Shown here piece after piece: positions 20,549 to 34,000 of a stretch of DNA of 64,000 bases. How positions within the stretch are numbered: position 1 is the stretch's first letter; each line of letters opens with the position of its first letter. The notes under the pieces were generated by a model, which made no database searches, was not told where the DNA came from, and saw only the letters and a list, made by a program, of their open reading frames with translations. The stretch lies in assembly GCA_013076295.1 (NCBI GenBank), contig RQOL01000024.1, positions 930,001-994,000 on the forward strand, given 5' to 3'. This DNA comes from Sanderia malayensis. Lineage: Eukaryota; Cnidaria; Scyphozoa; Semaeostomeae; Pelagiidae. A program made the translations under genes and the position numbers.

Positions 20549-21472
20549 GGAATGCGTTTAACGACGTTTCAAGGAAGGCATTAGTGCCTGGAATTAAAGG
20601 AGATGTTCTTTTGAATCTGGGCTTGTGGTTGCTTGGTTGGTAAGCTTTTTTGTTATGAGCGCACAACTTTCAAAATTGTTTAAAGAACTAGACAAAAGAA
20701 AACTCAGCCATTACTAAGTTGTTGCATAATGGTTTAAAGGAAGTTCAACAGGTGAAAGGTTTTTAGCTGATATTCTTGAGCCTATTTTTTCATGTATTAT
20801 AAAAAGTTTCTACTACATTATCACGTGGAATTTTTTTCACTATCCGCAAATTTATGTTATCAAAGTTTCGACAACCTTTTTCCCTTTATTGTTTCGTACC
20901 ATTTAAGCCATACACTCTTTTCTTTTTATAAGAATAAACTTTATAAGAATAATGAGGCTCAAAATTCGTGAAACTTAAGAAAATTTTAAGAATATTGTCA
21001 AGCTCACGATCTTGTGAAACTATTATTTTTAGCAGGCGTTTTTAATTTTTGAATTGGTGTGCTTTTCACAGGCAATGGTTTTAAATATTATCATCCAAAT
21101 TTCCATGAAATTTCAAGAATTGTCGTATAAAAGAATTTATGGTGTGGCCCATCTTCCAGGGAGTAGGGAGTCGTGTTAGGATAAATCAAAGATTAATCTT
21201 TGGTTTGGTTTCAGAGCTCCTCAAATGTATTTTGAGATAATGCTTAAAATTGCAGAGTGTAGAGAAATCCCTGATTGTAGCTGGGATACTATTCCAGGTT
21301 TTAAACCCATGTAGTGAAAGCTCTTTTTCGTGTATTCGAGATTATATTTTGGAACTTGGATACATATTCGTGCCATTCCTTGTTCTATAACTTGAATACG
21401 CGTTTCTTGTTTTAAATTGACACGTCACGTCCCCAACTTCTATAGACTAGCACTTACCACCTCTATATAAGT
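20549..21472. other. intergenic, upstream of MFSD12
   Basis: No gene seen. TTTTTATAAGAATAAACTTTATAAGAAT at 20930-20960 resembles one end of MITE family A, but no second end is clear. Confidence 0.45.
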
Positions 21473-21546
21473 GTGACTGACTTGCCCAATGGTAGGGCGT
21501 CAGCGTGAGAGGCCGAAGATCCTAGGTTCGAGTCCCACCCAGTCAC
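21473..21546 (+). ncRNA. tRNA-like Pol III sequence, probably a SINE head or tRNA pseudogene
   Basis: 74-nt sequence with a perfect 7-bp acceptor-type pairing (GTGACTG with CAGTCAC), a D stem GCCC/GGGC and a 4-of-5 anticodon stem. It has an A box (TTGCCCAATGG, 21482) and a consensus B box (GGTTCGAGTCC, 21525). The presumed anticodon loop GTGAGAG would read GAG (Leu), but there is no long variable arm, the T stem has two mismatches, and two extra bases precede the D stem. It is therefore unlikely to be a functional tRNA. The following ~230 bp (to about 21775) may be a SINE body; part of that tail recurs near 22730-22790. Confidence 0.45.
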
Positions 21547-22171
21547 CGGCCCGGTCAATATGTTGTGGTGGCAGTACAGCATGTTGGACAGCTGGTGGTG
21601 AGAGGCCAGCTTTCGGGCATGCAAAAACTTTAATGGATTTCAGCGGCTCCATTATCATGCTCGAGAGTTAGACTTCATCTAATATGTACTCGCAAGAGCT
21701 CATGGTTGTGCAACACCCAAGAGTGTAGGGTGATGCTAAGGGCGGGAATCCAAGCGTACATGCAAAAGTGGGTGAGCGCTAATTTTCATTTCTTTTTGTT
21801 TCCAGTTTATTTTAATTTTTTTAATTATTGTAGCTTCGACTAGTTTTCGAGTCAGTTGAAAAATGGTTTAATTAAATTTTTCTGTACAAAAAAATAATTA
21901 ATATTAAGGTAATAAAAAAGTGCATAATGTACAAACATTTTCTCATAGATAAAAATAAAATAATGAATAGAAAAGTGAAGGTAATAAGTAAAATTTTAAT
22001 GGATTCATGGTTTATTTTACAGGTTAAAAAAACATACACCGTACATGGACAAGAAACCAAAGCAATACAGATGACAAGACAACATTGCTTTCTTGGGGTA
22101 AGTACAACAATTGTTAAGTTTTACCAATCATAATGTTATGATTTACATTTAAAATACTTTTTAAATCAAAT

Positions 22172-22690
22172 AACTGTCCTGGAGAGCTGAAACTTGTCTC
22201 AAAATGATCAAAAGGCCCTAATTAGTTGGTTTCGATTATGTCCTAGCCAAATTTTGGTCTATTTCAAAATGTCATTATTGCACTTTGAACGTTCATGGAG
22301 TATACATAAAGTAATTCACTTGTCGCAGCCAGTCCTCGTGGTCAACTGTTGAACCAATTGTCCTAGAGAGCTGAACCTTGTCTCAAACTGATCCGAAAGT
22401 CCTAATTAGTAGGATTCAACCCCTTGTGAGTGACATTTCGATCTAGTTCCAAAATTGCTTTTTCTAACCCTTGCTTTATGTATGATAGGTAATGTATTTC
22501 ACTTTGGGCAAGAGCTCGCCCGAGGCCAACTTTTGAAGTATGAATGCGAGAAGACTGGGAGTGGTCTCAAACTGACCAAAAGGTCCTAATTAGTAGGTTT
22601 TGACTATTTGCTAGCCAATTATCGGTGTATTTCAAATTCACGATTTTCGACTTTGAGCGTTCATGGGGTAGCAATACATAAAGTTATTCG
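22172..22690. repeat. three diverged tandem copies of a ~190-bp unit
   Basis: Each unit carries TGTCTCAAACTGATC-AAAGTCCTAATTAGTAGG and a block ending TTTGAGCGTTCATGGGGTA...ACATAAAGT. Copies start near 22172, 22355 and 22545. Identity looks about 65-75 percent, so the array is old. It lies between the tRNA-like sequence and the MPV17-like gene. Confidence 0.7.
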
Positions 22691-23384
22691 AATGAAGTGA
22701 GCCATTTTTCTTCTTCTTATTTTTGGAGTCTAGGGTGTTGCTATAAGTGGGAATCCAGCACTTATAAGGGATGAGCCTTCTTTTTTTGCTTATATTTCTT
22801 TTCAGATTTGTTTTAGCTGCATGTTTTCTAATCATCTTCTTTATATGGCGTATACTTAACCTACCCTTTTGTCCAGTAAATATTACAACGCACTCTGTAG
22901 AGTGCCAATTTGCACGCATAGGTGTCTACCTGGCGTATTATACAAATTTTTCAAAATTGAATTGTTTGATGTGGATGAGATAGCAAATCTACTAAAGAAA
23001 ATTTACTTCTCCAGATAATAGCTTCTTAGTTTTTCGTTAAGTGATATAATTAGAAGCATAGCATAATATCTCATTATAACATATATTGCCATTGATTCAT
23101 GGGTAAACATAAAGGAACTGATTTGTTGCCGACGTCCAAACCTAAATTTTGTTCCAAGAGAGTGAAAAGTCTTGTATTTTATGTTTTTTATGTTGGTATG
23201 TATTTTTTGTATGTTTTCGTGTGATCCGAGCGAGATTTTTTTTCGGGACACTATTATGTTGATACACCAAGTTTTTTTCTGAAATGCGATGCGATACAAC
23301 TTTTGTTTTTTTTCGATAAATTTTAATTATCAACAAGAACACCACCATTGTAAATATCATACTGTTCGTACTGTTGCAGTTGTA

Positions 23385-24469
23385 ATGGTATTTTCGCATG
23401 TTAAGAGGCTGTTTCACAAACACAGGTACATAGGCAATGCAATATTTTACACCTGTTTGCTATCATCGGCAGATTTTGTATGCCAAAAAATTCAGTTTGG
23501 GGTACTTGCCAACCATGATTTAGCAAGGACTGGAAGAATGGCCGTTATGGGCTGCACTTACTATGGCCCATTCATGACTTTCGTCTATGATCATTTAGAC
23601 AGATTTTTGCCAGGAACTGCCTCAAAGACCGTTCTTAAAAAACTAGCAATCGATCAGTTTGTTTTGACTACGTTTGGAGTTTGCGTCTTTTATGTAGGTA
23701 AGTAAATGCAATAAATTTAAATAAATTTAAATATCTACTAAATATACGATATTTTTGATTAATGTGCAATGCAACCGAATCTAGCTTTGTTTTTTGCCTC
23801 TGGTGGTTCGTTGTTTTCTGCATACAGAGCACCATGCCAGAAGGGCCAAAAGGGGTTGATTAGAGGCCCACAACGCCCCTTTTATTTATGGTAATGCACC
23901 TTTACCTTTGTTGCAAGATGTTTGCTAATTTTAACATTTTAAACACTGCAGGAATTTCATTGCTCGAAGGAAAAAGCTTGAAAGAAAACTTTGCAGAACT
24001 GAAAAAGAAATTTATTCCAACTTATGCTGTAATATTTTTCACAGAATTATATATAGTATCAATTTTTTTCATAAACTTTGTTGAAATTTATTCTTTAGCC
24101 CAGAATTAGCCCAGAATTGTCTTCCTTCCAGGCCAGTTTCATGGTTTGGCCAACTGCCCAAGTGATCAACTTTGCACTTGTCCCAACTGCTTATCGTGTT
24201 ATTTACATCTCAACTGTTGCCTTTTTCTGGACAGTTCTGCTATCGTACCTAAAAAGCAAATCTGAGTTGTAAGTACAATTTTACTCACCTCACATTTTTA
24301 CTTTTTTACTCAGCACAACTATCTCAGTGAATACTTTTGTTTTCTTGATTTTGATGATTAAAATTTTTCTTCCACATCAAGGCCTTTTATTCTGAAGTAC
24401 ATTGAAGATTTGACAAAGCCTAATGAATTAAAATATTCCACTGAAGACCTTAGGATAAAATCAGACTGA
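23385..24469 (+). CDS. MPV17L2: MPV17/PMP22-family protein, MPV17L2-like
   Basis: Exons 23385-23697, 23952-24028, 24132-24268, 24382-24469; GT-AG borders and phases join, giving 204 residues (human MPV17L2 206). The start is MVFSHVKRLF; upstream in-frame codons look non-coding. The protein has four predicted membrane spans and the family signature FMVWPTAQVINFALVP, followed by YRVIYISTVAFFWTVLLSYL. GCTYYGPFMTFVYDHLDRFLPG is also typical. MPV17L2 is a mitochondrial inner-membrane protein linked to mitoribosome assembly. Without the last splice the frame would stop at TAA (24269-24271, ...KSKSEL), so a shorter isoform is possible. The gene lies head-to-tail with USP22, 558 bp upstream of its start. 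Confidence 0.88.
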
Positions 24470-24551
24470 TTTAGTTAAAAGAAATTTTAATGAAAATTTT
24501 GTCAACTCTAAATTTCCAGAGTATATTTGATAACCTCTTCTCCCAAATTAG

Positions 24552-24557
24552 AATAAA
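24552..24557 (+). other. polyadenylation signal AATAAA of the MPV17L2-like gene
   Basis: AATAAA 82 bp after the stop codon, followed by a second AATAAA at about 24563. Spacing is suitable for the 3' end of this transcript. Confidence 0.5.
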
Positions 24558-25027
24558 ATTGAAATAAATTTATATTTACTTAAATTTTATATCCATTCAG
24601 GCTTGTAATCAAGGGATATTGCATAATTTTTATCAACAATTTCATAATTATTTTTTGTAAATGAATATTAAACAATTTTTGAAGATAATATTTTCTGATG
24701 CATCAACTTTGTGATATTCATATGCCTCTATTTTTGTGAGATTCTTTGCTCGTCCGTACTACTAAATAAAAGATAAAATTTCATATAGACATATGTGATT
24801 ATATAATTTTTGCTACATTCTGTTAACTTAATAACATTCTTTGCCGTATTATGGATTCCCGTGACTCCATGGTTCAGGGTCCAACGTTTCGGAATGACGC
24901 TACTCCCTCCGGAGACAAGACGAGGCTGTGATATGATGGCGTGAAAAACGACAACAATAAAAACAGAAAAGTTATTTCCTGCTGCACGGCAGAATAGGAA
25001 ATTTATCTTCATTCATACAACTTCCAA

Positions 25028-28000
25028 ATGTCTTGTGCACATTTAGCTGCTTTTAAGGATAGTAATGGTACTGGAAATTATCAGACTATCTTCTCGAACT
25101 TCGTCATTTGCTCGTCCAAAGAGGCTCAAACGCGAAAGGTAAAAAGTTTTATTGAGGTGTGGGTTATATTCTGAACGGAACGTGTCAATGATAACAATAC
25201 CCGGTGCCCTTCCCTTTCAATATGGATATTGCATTTGTTTTTTTATTGCTACTTCACTACTGTAAAACAATTTCATGTCCTGAGCTTTACGAAATTGATT
25301 TTAAAAAGTTAGATTATAGGTGAGGTTTGAAGTTTGAAAGAAAGGTTTTGTACCGGTAGCAATAGAACATCATTGTTTATGATTGACCTGCACGCCAAGT
25401 CAAGTGTCGCCCGTTATTTTTCCACGCGTGATTAAAGCTCACAAGGAATTTTGTGTTTGCCGGAGGGGTGCGTGTAGCTGCGAGGTATTTTCATAAACCC
25501 ACAGGCTGCGGAGCTCATTAAAATATGAAATATCGTATTGGAAATGAGTTTTTTATGTGCCATATTTCAGATAATTTTATAAGTTCCCCTCTTGCAAAGG
25601 CCCCACCCCCTCGAATAGGCCACACCCTCAATCTCAAATAAGATCCCCATCTAAAAGTATCAAAAATAAATAAGGCCTCAGGGGGCCAATTCTAGGATTT
25701 ACGGTATTTAAGTGTTGAATAATTGGGCTGTAAAATATTTTTCCTGACTTCTTTTTATTTTGTATTGTTCTGTATTGAAATGTTCCCCTTCCATAGGCAT
25801 AACTAACATAGCTTAGCATAACTAACATAACATAGCATGAATAATTTCTGAAAAGATTCTGAATCTGAAGTTGTGGTTGATTGGGGAAATTTAGCATTTT
25901 TCTTCTCCGCTGTATAGAAACCTGGTTATATTATAATTTTATTGTTCTATCCTATTGTTCTATTGTTTTATTCTATTGTTATATTTTTTTGAGTGTTTAT
26001 GCTTCATGCTTTCAATTTGTTCAACCGAAATTAGTGATATATGTGAGAAATCATGACATCATCAAGTTTTCATACTTTTATTTATAAAAGTTTGAAATAT
26101 AAATAAAAATTATTAAAAGTTAAATAAAAATTAAAATAAACATTTTAACAGAGACAATTGTGTGATAATTTTGCATAGTAACACAGAAAATTGACCACCT
26201 TACCCCAGAGTATTCCTATCCTTTTGTTTTATTTTTCAAATATTACAATAACATTTAATCAATTGAGCATTTGAACATCCCATCTATGTGTACAAGCTCA
26301 ATGTCCTGTGTTGGGTATTTGGGGGGGGGGCACTATGTATATTCTGGGCAGTGGGAATGTGACACCTGGGATGGTATCAATTTTCACAATTTTGGTATTA
26401 GGAACTTTTTTGATTTTCATGATTTTGGTTAAGGCTAGTGGAAAATTGTAGTTGGATTAAAACCTGTGTGTTACAGCACTTAATTTAAAAGTCATTTGAC
26501 CCCATGGGGCTGGGTACTTATCTGAAGCTCTTAGCTCATTGCCAGTTATTATAGTCACAGTAATTTTTGTAATCAACATAATTAAAGCACTCATGGTAAT
26601 CATAGGTCAATCATCTTTAGTAATAATTAAAATCTTTATAATCATGCCTGCTGTTATATATCTTAAAAATGCTTATACCCTTGCTATCACTTTAATCACT
26701 GCAATCATAATGTAAATGGAATTTCTATTGAATCCAATTTTACTTTCTATTTAAGGCAAAATGGCTTAAATGTCACCAATGCCACACATATTCAAATCGC
26801 CTTCATGCCTGTTTGCACTGTGTCTACTTTGGCTGCTATTCTGGTGGCAAGCACGTGTTTGATCATTCAAAAAAGAAAAACCACATTCTTGGTAAGTTGC
26901 ATCAGAATTCCCTTCTACTGTTCTGCAATGTGCTTGACATGCTGTTTAAAAATAGTGCAGGAAAAAGTGGTTCCGGGTCCATGGTTACCCCCATGCAAAC
27001 GTTTCACCACCTCATCCAGCCACCATGGAAGAAACACGTCAACTCGAACCCCATACAGAGAAGCTTTGTGAACAAAAGATTAGAATAATGTTGAGTTTGC
27101 TGACAATTCCAAGAAGAACAAGTATAAATCTCCAGCTCTGTGTTGTTCACTTGATCATAACAATGGAAACAGAAACATAACAATTATTTAAATATCAGGG
27201 AGTTTACAGGTTGAAGGGGCACCTTTTGAAAAAGAAAAGGGCATTTTAATTTGTTTTATAAAATATTTGGGGTGCATGGCTCTGCTGTCTGTCCTTTTTT
27301 ATGTCCCTGAAAACTTTGCCACACAGTACCATGCAAAGTATTCTAAGACTTTAAGTGCAGCTTAATTTTTAGAGAGCTTTGTTATGCTTAAAGAGACCAT
27401 GATTTCAGTCCCTGCTAAAATGGCATCCTGTTCAAAATTGTTTTTTAAAGGAGTCAGCTTGCTGAGTTAGACAAGGAATCAAGGTCCTGAGGCTACCCAT
27501 TTGAAAAATAGCTGGCTGTATTTTGCCTAACTCTGAAATGAGATGTAAAAAAGAACAGTTCTAAAGGCAAGGGTGGTGATGTCATATCCTGGTTCAGTTG
27601 GCGTGAATCTCAGAACCAGCTGTACCCAATAATTAGTAGTAATTTTTATTTGTGATTTAATATCTTGTTTCAGAGTTTGACTTAATTTTGATTTCTTTCT
27701 TGTTAAAAGCTGTAGATCTATTGTATGGAAACATCTATTGCTTTCTCTGTTCAACATATGTTTACGATGACGAAATTGACTGCATTGCAAGAGAAGAATC
27801 TGACAAAATATCTTGGATCAAAGGTAAATCGATTTAATATGTCCCGACTCCACTCTCCTTTTTACTATTATCCTCCAACTTGCCTTCTATTGTTCAATTA
27901 TGTTCTATCTGGCCTTGCTTTGTTCTGCTTTGCATTATCATGCCTTGCTTGGCTTTAATATGCTCTAATTTTCCTTTTATTTTGTTTTGCTCTACATAGC

Positions 28001-31000
28001 TCTACCTCGCCTTGCCTCGCTCTAATATGCTTGGTTTGTTTACTGCTCGTCTTATTCTTTTCATTTTTTGCATCTTTGATCTATTCTTCTTTGCGTCCCT
28101 CCCCTCTAAAATAGCTGAGATTTTTCCTCTTGATTGGCATAACGTTGTTTCTCTCTTCAATGAATCATTGTTGATTATGAACCTTACAGGCTCCGGAAAG
28201 CGCAAATACTTTGAATGGCAACCGAATGAGTTGGAAGCCGGTCTTCTCGTACTGAATCAAAAACGACGAAAAATTTGCAAAAATTCAACTGTTGGTATGT
28301 TTCAATAGTGCTTCCATTCCATTCACACTAACCATGTGATGTATTTTCCGCAAAGTATTCCTCTACAGCGACCGCCGATTGAACTTGACCCTTGATTTGT
28401 GACCTCTTAGCCTCTAAACTCCGACCTCTGAAGTCGAATGTTGTTTAAATAACACTTCTCAATGTGAAATTCATATGAGATGTCCTGAGACCTTTCCTAA
28501 TCAACAAAGTTTCTAAATTTGCAAAACAAATTTATTTGACCTTCTTTGCCTTTGATCTTTGGCCCATGACCTTTAAAAGCGTGACCCTTGGCCTCGTATC
28601 ATTATACTAATCTCACACCACTTCTGTTACACAGGTTTACGAGGCTTGATTAATCTTGGCAATACGTGTTTTATGAACTGCATTTTACAAGCTTTGATTC
28701 ACACACCGATGTTGCGAAGTTACTTTCTGTCCGATAGACACTCCTGTCCGTCGGCCGAAGATAGTCACAGTTGTCTCATGTGCGAGATGTCACTTTTAGT
28801 TCAAGAAGTAAGATCATATTATACATTTGAATGCCTCTATAAGTGCCGAAAATTGATCATTGAACGTTTAACATTGAACATTGAACATTGAACATTGAGC
28901 ATTGAACATTGAAAATTAAACATTGAGCATTGAACGTTGAACATTACTGTATATCCTTGAATAAGCCCCCACCCCCGAATAAGCCCTCCCCTCAAATAAG
29001 CCCATATCCTGATAATCATTTGCAAGGATATTGAGCCCAAGTTTCCAGACATTGAAGTTGCTAAGTGAATGTATTGCAAGTAGCAGCAAGTTTAAACCAA
29101 TAACTTCATTGATTGGCTGCATCGTATAGCATTTATTTTGCTTAATATTGAACAATTATCCAGCTAAAATTTTGTTCTTGCAAATAAGCCCCCGGGGGCT
29201 TATTCGAAGATTTACGGAGAAAATATCAAATTTACAATAAATATTATTTATTAAATATACGTACTATAGCGTATTAAATCTGCTTCTTTTATAGTTTCAT
29301 TCTGGTAAGAAGGGTCCTCACATACCATTTCGGTTGCTGCACAAAGTGTGGACAAATGCGAAGCACTTAGCCGGCTACGAACAACAAGATGCTCACGAGT
29401 TTTTCATTGCGGCACTAGATATTCTTCACCAGCATTGTCGAGGTATGCGCATTGCCATCCGCTTTTTACTTGCTTCATTTATGCTTTATGCTCGAAACTT
29501 GATAACCTGCAACCTCGTTCTCCACTGGGTACATACCGTAAATCCTCGAATAAGCCCCCACCTCCGAATAAGCCCTCCCTTCGAATAAGCCCCCATCCTG
29601 ATAATCGTTTGCAAGGACATTGAGCCCAGGCTTCCAGACATTGAAGTTGTTTAGTGAATGTAATTGCAAATAGCAGAAAGTCATAGAAAATAGCAGAAAA
29701 TAGCAGAAACCAAAAACTTTATTGATTGGCTTCATCATGTAGCTTTTATTTTGCTTAATATTGAACAATAATCAGACTAAAATTTCGTTTTTGCAAATAA
29801 ACCCCTGGGGGCTTATTCGAGGATATACGGTAGCGGAATTGCTTTTACAAAGTCTGGATTTTTTTATTCAGATGATGGCACGATACCTTCGAATAATCAC
29901 AACAAATGCAACTGCATCATTGATCAGATCTTCACCGGTGGACTTCAGTCGAAGCTGACTTGTTTTGGATGCCAGTAAGTATACACGGTCCACTCTGATC
30001 GGATCATTTCATCCCCCATGCCAAGCATTATGCGTTAGTGGGTTTATCAGTGCGAAAGGGGGTCATTTCCGGGGGTTATGTAAAGTAAAGAAATACTCTT
30101 GGTGCCAGGAATTCCTGGATGAATTTCTAACCAGTTGGTGGACCCACATCTTAATAGAATTTACAATTAGAAGGATCACGTTTTGTTGTGACTCGTTAAG
30201 GGTATAATCACCAAAACATATCAAATTTCGTGTTAAATTATAATCATTGGATAAAATTGGAGATTATGACCCGAAATTCGATATTTGGTTCTACACTATT
30301 TCACTGCGCAGTGAGCAGACACTATTTCAGTTTTTAGCTTTTGTTCAATGTTTTTCCCTGTGAAAACATACTATTTTGTTTAGCATTTGCCCTGCGAAGC
30401 AGCATTTTGTCAACCTCCATTACCCGCATGAATTTTGTCCTTGAGTATTCTCCTAACCATCGAATAACCCCTAATTTGAATACGATAGATTCATATGAAT
30501 CTACTTTTGTGTTTGAAACCATCGACGAATCGTTGTCTCATCTCTTGCAGGGGCATATCAACGACAATAGATCCATTTTGGGACATCTCACTGGACCTTG
30601 GTAGTATTGGTTACACCATGTCAGCAGTGAAGAGCAACACCTCGCAGACACAGCGAGGCTCAATCGTCGTAAATTCTACTCCAGAAGGTTTTATGTCAAT
30701 TTTAATATGAATGTTTTGTCATACACCATTTTTTATCCATGGATATCGGGGTTGAACCGGGCACCAGGAGTACGTGTGCCCCCAATGAAGGGCCCCCAAT
30801 GTGCCCCCAATTTCATGAAGTTGTTTCGTTCTTCAAATGGAGCCCTCTTTTTCATTGTGACCCCCAAATTTGAAATGCTTTTTAGTTTCATGTCTCAGTT
30901 CGTACCCATGTGACATGTCAGGGGCAACATTATATGACTGTTGATTATGCTTTGTTAAATACACTGCTGCATTATACTATGCTTTCTATGCTATGCTATA

Positions 31001-34000
31001 CCATAATGCACTTTGCTATATTATGCTGTACTGTACTATATTATGCTATCCTCTACTTTACCATAGCATACCATACCATCCCTTACCATGATTTTACAAG
31101 CATCTTTCATGAAGTTGTTTCGTTCTTCAAATGGAGCCCTCTTTTTCATTGTGACCCCCAAATTTGAAATGCTTTTTAGTTTCATGTCTCAGTTCGTACC
31201 CATGTGACATGTCAGGGGCAACATTATATGACTGTTGATTATGCTTTGTTAAATACACTGCTGCATTATACTATGCTTTCTATGCTATGCTATACCATAA
31301 TGCACTTTGCTATATTATGCTGTACTGTACTATATTATGCTATCCTCTACTTTACCATAGCATACCATACCATCCCTTACCATGATTTTACAAGCATCTT
31401 TCATTCTCATACTTCTATGTTTATGTATGTATACTCATATTTATAGAGAAGAATACAAAAAAATTTATACCAAAACTCTGAGTTTCATGTTTGACTTTTG
31501 ATGGAGAACACTGAACGACAAATTTCATGTGGGTGGTGGAGGTTGACAAAATGCTGCTTTACAGGGCAAACGTTAAGCAAAATAGTATGTTTTCACAGGA
31601 AAAAACATTGAACAAAAGCCAACTGATGATTGTTCGCAGGAACATAAAACTCAGAGTTTTGGTATAAATTTTGTTTTTTTGTATTCTTCTCTAAAATTCC
31701 CTACTCTCACGAGTATCGAGAACTATAAGTTGAACAGGAGTTTCACTTTAAGTGATACTCATATTTATATATATATGCTCTCGGTTTGATTCCTGGTAGT
31801 ATGTCGAATTGCGTTGAGGTTTAAGTGTTGCAGTTCTTGATAAAACTGTTTTTATTTCAATTTTTCAGATTCCTCATCACAAGATACGAATCTGAGCAGT
31901 CAATCTTTGTCAGAGGAACCTGTACCCCAGTCACTATTAGATTGCTTAGAAGGGTAAGCCCGTTTATTTTATTTGACTTTATATTGTTATCACTACGTTT
32001 TTGAAATGTCGACCTTATCAGCTTACTAATTTTGATGCCTCGTTCAGGTTTACAAGACCAGAGAAACTCGGGAGCGAGGCCAAAATTAGGTGTAGCCATT
32101 GTCACAGTTACCAGGTAAAAAAGCAATTGAAGTTTCCGTGCATTGGCTGCCTGAGATGTGTTATTTGATTGTAGTTAAACTAATTTGAATGTAAACATAT
32201 TAATTCGTTGTTCTTGTTTTTTAACAGGAATCGACTAAACAACTGACGATGCGTAAACTTCCAATTGTAGTTTGTTTTCATCTCAAGGTGAAACAATTTA
32301 ATCGATTTCTTCTTCTATACTTGTTATTTAATTTTAGTTCTTTTATCTTTTTTTTTTTTCACTGATCTCAATAATAATCAACTGTGGCGCTGTTTTTATA
32401 CCGATAGGCCGCCGGTTACAAAACAAAAGAAAAATTATACTTTTTTTTTACATACATAAATATAATAAGTTACTGAATTCTACCAACAGCGTGTGTAATG
32501 TTAATATCGTCCAAATTCGTGCAAACTTGCGACTTTATTGCACGAGAGCCTCTTACGCATAGTATTGCCGACCGCAGTAACAAAAATGAGAGCTTTGTAC
32601 GAAGCCAGTGAACAACTCGACTATGTTCAAAATCCTTCTTTCCTTCTTTGTTCAAAATCCTTCTTCCTTATTTTTATCTTTAATTGTCTTTTTGCGTATA
32701 ACAACGTTCTCTACTGTGTTCTGATGACCCAAATCAGAGGGATATATCAATCATATCACTTTTGCTGTCCATTTTCTGCTAACAAGATGACTTTTGACGT
32801 TCACTTTTGCTGACAAGATGAGATGTGAAGTAGAATGATGAATCTGCGTATTTTTCAATGAATAACAAAGTTATTTTTTGTTATTTATTTTCAGCGATTT
32901 GAGCATTCGAAAAAATCAAAGAAAATATCGACTTTTATTCCGTTTCCAGAAGAGCTCGACATGACCCCGTTCATGGCGTCTACGTAAGTTGATTGCAATA
33001 AAATAATGTTTTTAACATCAATTTATTTGTCATTTTCCCCTCATGTATATTCCACTCCATTTTTGTATTTGAAGTCTGCAGTAATAGACAAACGAAGCAA
33101 GCCAATTTTGGATTCAGATCAAAATGGCTCTCCACATAATTTTTTTCTATTTTTGTCAACGATTTGAGTGAAGAGCAACTGTTTTTGTTTTTTTTCCAGA
33201 AGCTTAGAGAATCACCGATACAAAAATCACAAAGAATCACATATATGCTTAGATAACAAGTACGTCATTTTGTTTTTTTGTCTTTGGTTTTTAGGCTACT
33301 CTTTATATATATTAATATCGTAACTATATTACGGTACGGGAAAGGATATTGGGGTATGGGGGCAGGGGGCCAGTCATCCCATCTGCAGGGACAGATGGGA
33401 TGATTCCCCCTTTTCCACAAGGACAACCAAGAGAGCAGTATAGGATTATCACAACCAGATTAAATAATGTGTTCATATTGTGTTCCACCCACCTTTAATC
33501 TCCGGCTATTCCCACTACCAGAATTAGTTGGATTAACGGTCAGGGGCCAAGTTATAGGGGCCATACAGATTGCCGATAAACCACAAAATCGAGAAAGAGC
33601 CTGGTGCTAATTTGAACCGAACTTTGCTCTTCTATATTTTTTGCAACAATGCCTTGTAACTGACCATTTTGTTTTCCCTCAACAGATATTCTTTATTTGC
33701 TGTTGTTATTCACACGGGTACCCTAGAAGTTGGTCACTACATGTGCTACATTCGGCAACAGAAAAACGAAGTATGCATCTTAGTTTGATTCATGTTAATT
33801 ATCTACACAGACCAACAGACCCATTTTTATCTACAGAAGACTTCACAGTTACTAAGAAAAATCGTGCTCAATTTTCTTTTGCTTATGCTTAAGCATGTCT
33901 TCTGCTTCACGTTGAATTCATGTTTACATGTGGTACATTGGTACACATGGTACATTTTTTGCAACAGATCGCTTCCATATTGACCCCTAAACCGTGATTT

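Noticed and set aside
21473..21546. Functional tRNA-Leu(GAG)
   Set aside because: No long variable arm, T-stem mismatches and two surplus bases before the D stem.
23289..23384. Upstream extension of the MPV17L2-like protein (MRYNFCFFSINF...)
   Set aside because: The frame is open but starts in AT-rich, non-conserved sequence. ATG at 23385 gives the family-typical length.
30910..31446. Two identical ~67-residue frames starting [20 protein letters not shown]
   Set aside because: They arise from the 294-bp intronic duplication and its TATGCTATAC run. The low-complexity Leu/Tyr/Cys composition is not protein-like.
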